This document shows, one piece after another, positions 61,401 to 64,000 of a DNA stretch of 64,000 nt (position 1 is its first letter; each line of letters starts with the position of its first letter). Origin of the DNA: Antilocapra americana (lineage: Eukaryota > Chordata > Mammalia > Artiodactyla > Antilocapridae); NCBI GenBank assembly GCA_007570785.1, contig ML664199.1, positions 17,672,957 to 17,736,956 on the forward strand. The letters are read 5' to 3'. The position numbers and the translations under genes were made by a program. The notes beneath the pieces are model-generated. The model was given only the letters and a program-made list of their open reading frames with translations. It made no database searches and had not been told where the DNA came from.

Positions 61401-63428
61401 AGGGTGTTTGCCTATGGGTAGGGCGGACAGAGGGAGGAAAGTCCCTGCTACTCCAGAGCATTTCTCTCCAAGCTAAATTCTTCTTCTTCACTGCACCCCT
61501 TAATCCTGTGAGAGTTCTATACTCAGAGCTGCCCTGAGCAGGTAGAAGGTGGCAAGTTGCCTATTCTCTAATAAAGTGGAAGGAACTGAAGATACAGAAT
61601 CTATTAATCATTTCAAAGGCCTGTTTTTTAGTCATGTAACTCTTCTGAAAGTTTATTAGTGATTCTTAAGGGAATTTAATGCTACTTTCATAAATGATTT
61701 TCCCTTTTCAGATCTCTTGACTTTCTCTGTTGTTTGAAGCAAAGTAAAGACTATGTAATGGATAATTTTAGGAATTGAGCCTCCCATTCATTAGAAACTA
61801 GCTTGCTCACTTTTTATCACAAAGAATGGGCCAGGGTGTAAAAATGCAGAGGTTTGTTATAGAATGCTATGAAGTGCTATAAAATGATTTTTTAATAGAT
61901 TAACACACCTAGGAAATCATACTCCTACAGTGGGATCAGTTGACTCAAACCCACTCACACATGGAGCTAAAGAACACATCGCAAATGGGTAAGCACTTTT
62001 CTACCCAGCGGGAGTCTCTTTCAGAAGATAGTGGCAAAGTTGGGTCTTATTATTTTAGTCAAATGTTTTAGTGTCTCTTGGATCTCCATTTAGAGGGAAT
62101 GCCTGCTACTAGGATTGTTTACCCTCCCACTTTTTACCGTTGTGTGGTCAAGATGTGATTAGTAAGGTCTTTGCAGAAGCAGTTGTTAGGATGCACAGTC
62201 TGGGCCCCCTGACATGATGTCCATCGGTGTATGACATGGAGGACTGGGCTTCTTATGGCTTGTGGAAAGCGTGTCGGTGTGCTGGTGTGCTCTCTAAACA
62301 GCCCCATCCACGCCTTTGAAGTTCACATCATGCCCGGCCATCTTCTCCCCCTGCCAGTTCCTGTCATTTATCAGTTTCCTGTCTCTGTTCGGCTGATGGT
62401 CAGCTGGCTGACCCCAGCTCCTGCCGCACTGTGGCTTGTGTCGTCACCCATAGCTCCTCTCCCTGACTTAACCTTCTCTCCTCTAGGTTTCTCATTCCCA
62501 GAACCCCTGATCTTCATCCTCATCAAGATATCCAGCGCCTAGACACTTCCGTTTTTCTCTCAGCTCCCTCCTAGCCTCACTTCTTGCCTCCTTAAATGCC
62601 ACTCCTCCAGTCCTCTTGGCTCTTCATCCCTGTATTTCTCCTACCTCTCCACTCGTCTGACTAGAAGATCACAGTGGTGCTGGTTGCCCTCACCAGAGTC
62701 CTTCCCAAGCTCCACAAAAACCATCCTGCCCCAAACTGGATCCATGTCCTTAGCCAAGAAGCACATTCCAGTCTTCCCCATCCCACTCAACTCTGCTCAT
62801 GAGAAAAACAGTCCTTTGGCTGAGTTTACACACATATTCCACCCCCTCACTTTCCCCCCCTTTCCCCCTTCTAATCCATGCCTCACCACGTCTCTCCCCG
62901 ACTCTTTGGCTATCCCATCTGTCTTCTGTCCCTGCTGACATGGTCACTCTAGTTCCCAGCTCCAGTATACTCTCTTGGTCTTCTTTAAAGGACAAACTTG
63001 TTTCTTCTATAGTAGCATTGTTCAGTAGAAATATAGTGTAAGCTACAGAGGTGATTTTTCTTTAACTACTCACGCGTTTCCTTCTCTACAACCACTGCTT
63101 CAGTTTGCGTCTTCACCATCCCTCTCTTGAGTTGTTGCTCTGGCCTCTCTGGTAGTCGGTTCACCTTTACTTGTGCTTCCCTCTGCTCCATTTCTTTCTG
63201 CCCTCAGGTTTTCACCCATATAGTTGACTGCTCACCTAAAACGGCTGAGTCTGGAACTGTACCTCTATTTTTGTTAAAAGGGACTGTGTTGTAGGCCTTA
63301 GTCAAGAGCATTTTCAAGATGGAAGGCTCTTCTCAGAGTTGCCCAGAGTTCTGCCTGACCCCCTTCTTTCAACTCCACTTCTTCTTCACTGAGCAGCTCT
63401 ACAGACTGTTCTGGAAGACAAATAAATA

Positions 63429-63482
63429 TTGGATTGGCCAAAAAGGTCATTTGAGTTTTTTCCATGTGATCTTATGGAAAGA
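63429..63482 (+). mobile_element. Mariner-type terminal fragment
   Basis: Reads 'ttggattggccaaaaaggtc' then 'tttttccatgtgatcttatg'. This resembles the end of the ruminant mariner-derived repeats, whose ends read ttgg-ttggccaaaaag. Only one end is seen. Confidence 0.6.
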
Positions 63483-63566
63483 TCTCCATTTGACAGAATC
63501 CAGTTCCTTTTGTCTTGAAAATAGTTCTCATGGCTTTGGAGACGTTTCCTAAACCTGGACTTATCC

Positions 63567-63780
63567 TAGAGCAGTGGTTCTTAATTAATCCCTTTCTCAG
63601 TCTCAACCTGTCTCTCTCATACTACAGACATCTTTGAAAATATGATAATTCAAGCATACCTCTTTTCCCTAGAGGTATGTGCACCTGCACACACAATTTG
63701 ACATGAATGCCAGGAGTGTCACTGAATCCTTGAAGCCCATTTATAGGGAAGACAGATCTTGCTAGAGGACAGTCCTAAAC
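63567..63780 (+). repeat. hAT-like DNA transposon remnant (tentative)
   Basis: Starts 'gcagtggttcttaattaatc' and contains 'gtgcacctgcacacacaatt' and 'ccttgaagcccatttatagg'. This fits an ancient non-coding DNA element with a cagtggttct end. The 3' boundary is unclear. Confidence 0.4.
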
Positions 63781-64000
63781 CGGTGCTCAAATCATCCCGT
63801 TTCCACCTGAAACCAGGAACCAGGGTCACTGGGTTTCCCAAGACGTTTTGAAAACTCTTTGAGCATTTTAATAACCCATCTTGAAATCTGAAGAAAACCC
63901 CGTTTCCTTCAAGGACGCTTTGAACATCGCTGGACTAACAGCACTAAAAACAATTCCAAATGTGCATTTCTTGGCTCAACATAGCTGAGTCTCTCTACAC

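Larger units (their letters stand above)
49605..64000 (+). other. Start of a long EML6 intron
   Basis: At least 14.4 kb with no EML6 exon seen. It contains five Bov-tA copies (50453-52511), a GT microsatellite (54919-54946), a Bov-A2 copy (55061-55217), a 2.2 kb antisense L1 (56300-58505), a possible retrocopy (61017-61400), a mariner-type end (63429-63482) and a hAT-like remnant (about 63567-63780). 52660-54540 and 59110-60980 are GC-richer unique sequence without a supported gene. Confidence 0.75.

Overview
The window is from a ruminant, most likely bovid, nuclear genome. It carries many copies of ruminant-specific retrotransposons (Bov-tA and Bov-A2 SINEs, BovB LINE tails, the bovine-type L1 3' end) on top of older mammalian repeats (L1M, L2, MIR, MER5A, a MaLR-type LTR, a CHR-2 type SINE). 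There are no operons and no dense long reading frames. Coding sequence is confined to short blocks flanked by GT...AG splice sites.

One host gene is visible, on the plus strand. Twelve consecutive internal exons (1,660 coding bases, 552 whole codons plus split codons at both ends) lie between 4677 and 49604. Exon phases match at all eleven junctions and no exon contains an in-frame stop. The encoded WD40-type protein matches the middle of EML6 (echinoderm microtubule-associated protein-like 6), by my count from memory about residues 780-1335 of about 1,958. The block covers most of the second of three HELP/tandem-propeller units, then the acidic linker toward the third. The gene's start and end are outside the window. 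I found neither the exon before 4677 nor the exon after 49604.

Layout: 1-4676 upstream intron; 4677-27157 eight exons with introns of 162 bp to 9.9 kb; 27158-35889 an 8.7 kb intron holding a triple-nested retrotransposon (L1M interrupted by BovB, itself interrupted by a bovine L1); 35890-40563 two exons; 40564-49181 an 8.6 kb intron with L1, BovB and LTR debris; 49182-49604 two exons split by a 94 bp intron; 49605-64000 the start of a long intron with an alternating Bov-tA cluster, a 2.2 kb antisense L1 and a possible retrocopy.

I did not find a new biological system. The best leads are splicing features of EML6 (a tiny intron with a GAG acceptor whose retention gives an immediate stop, and a weak donor at 19021), the nested insertion with exact target-site duplications, a pair of inverted Bov-tA copies with perfect duplications, and a very short BovB insertion with a perfect 13 bp duplication.
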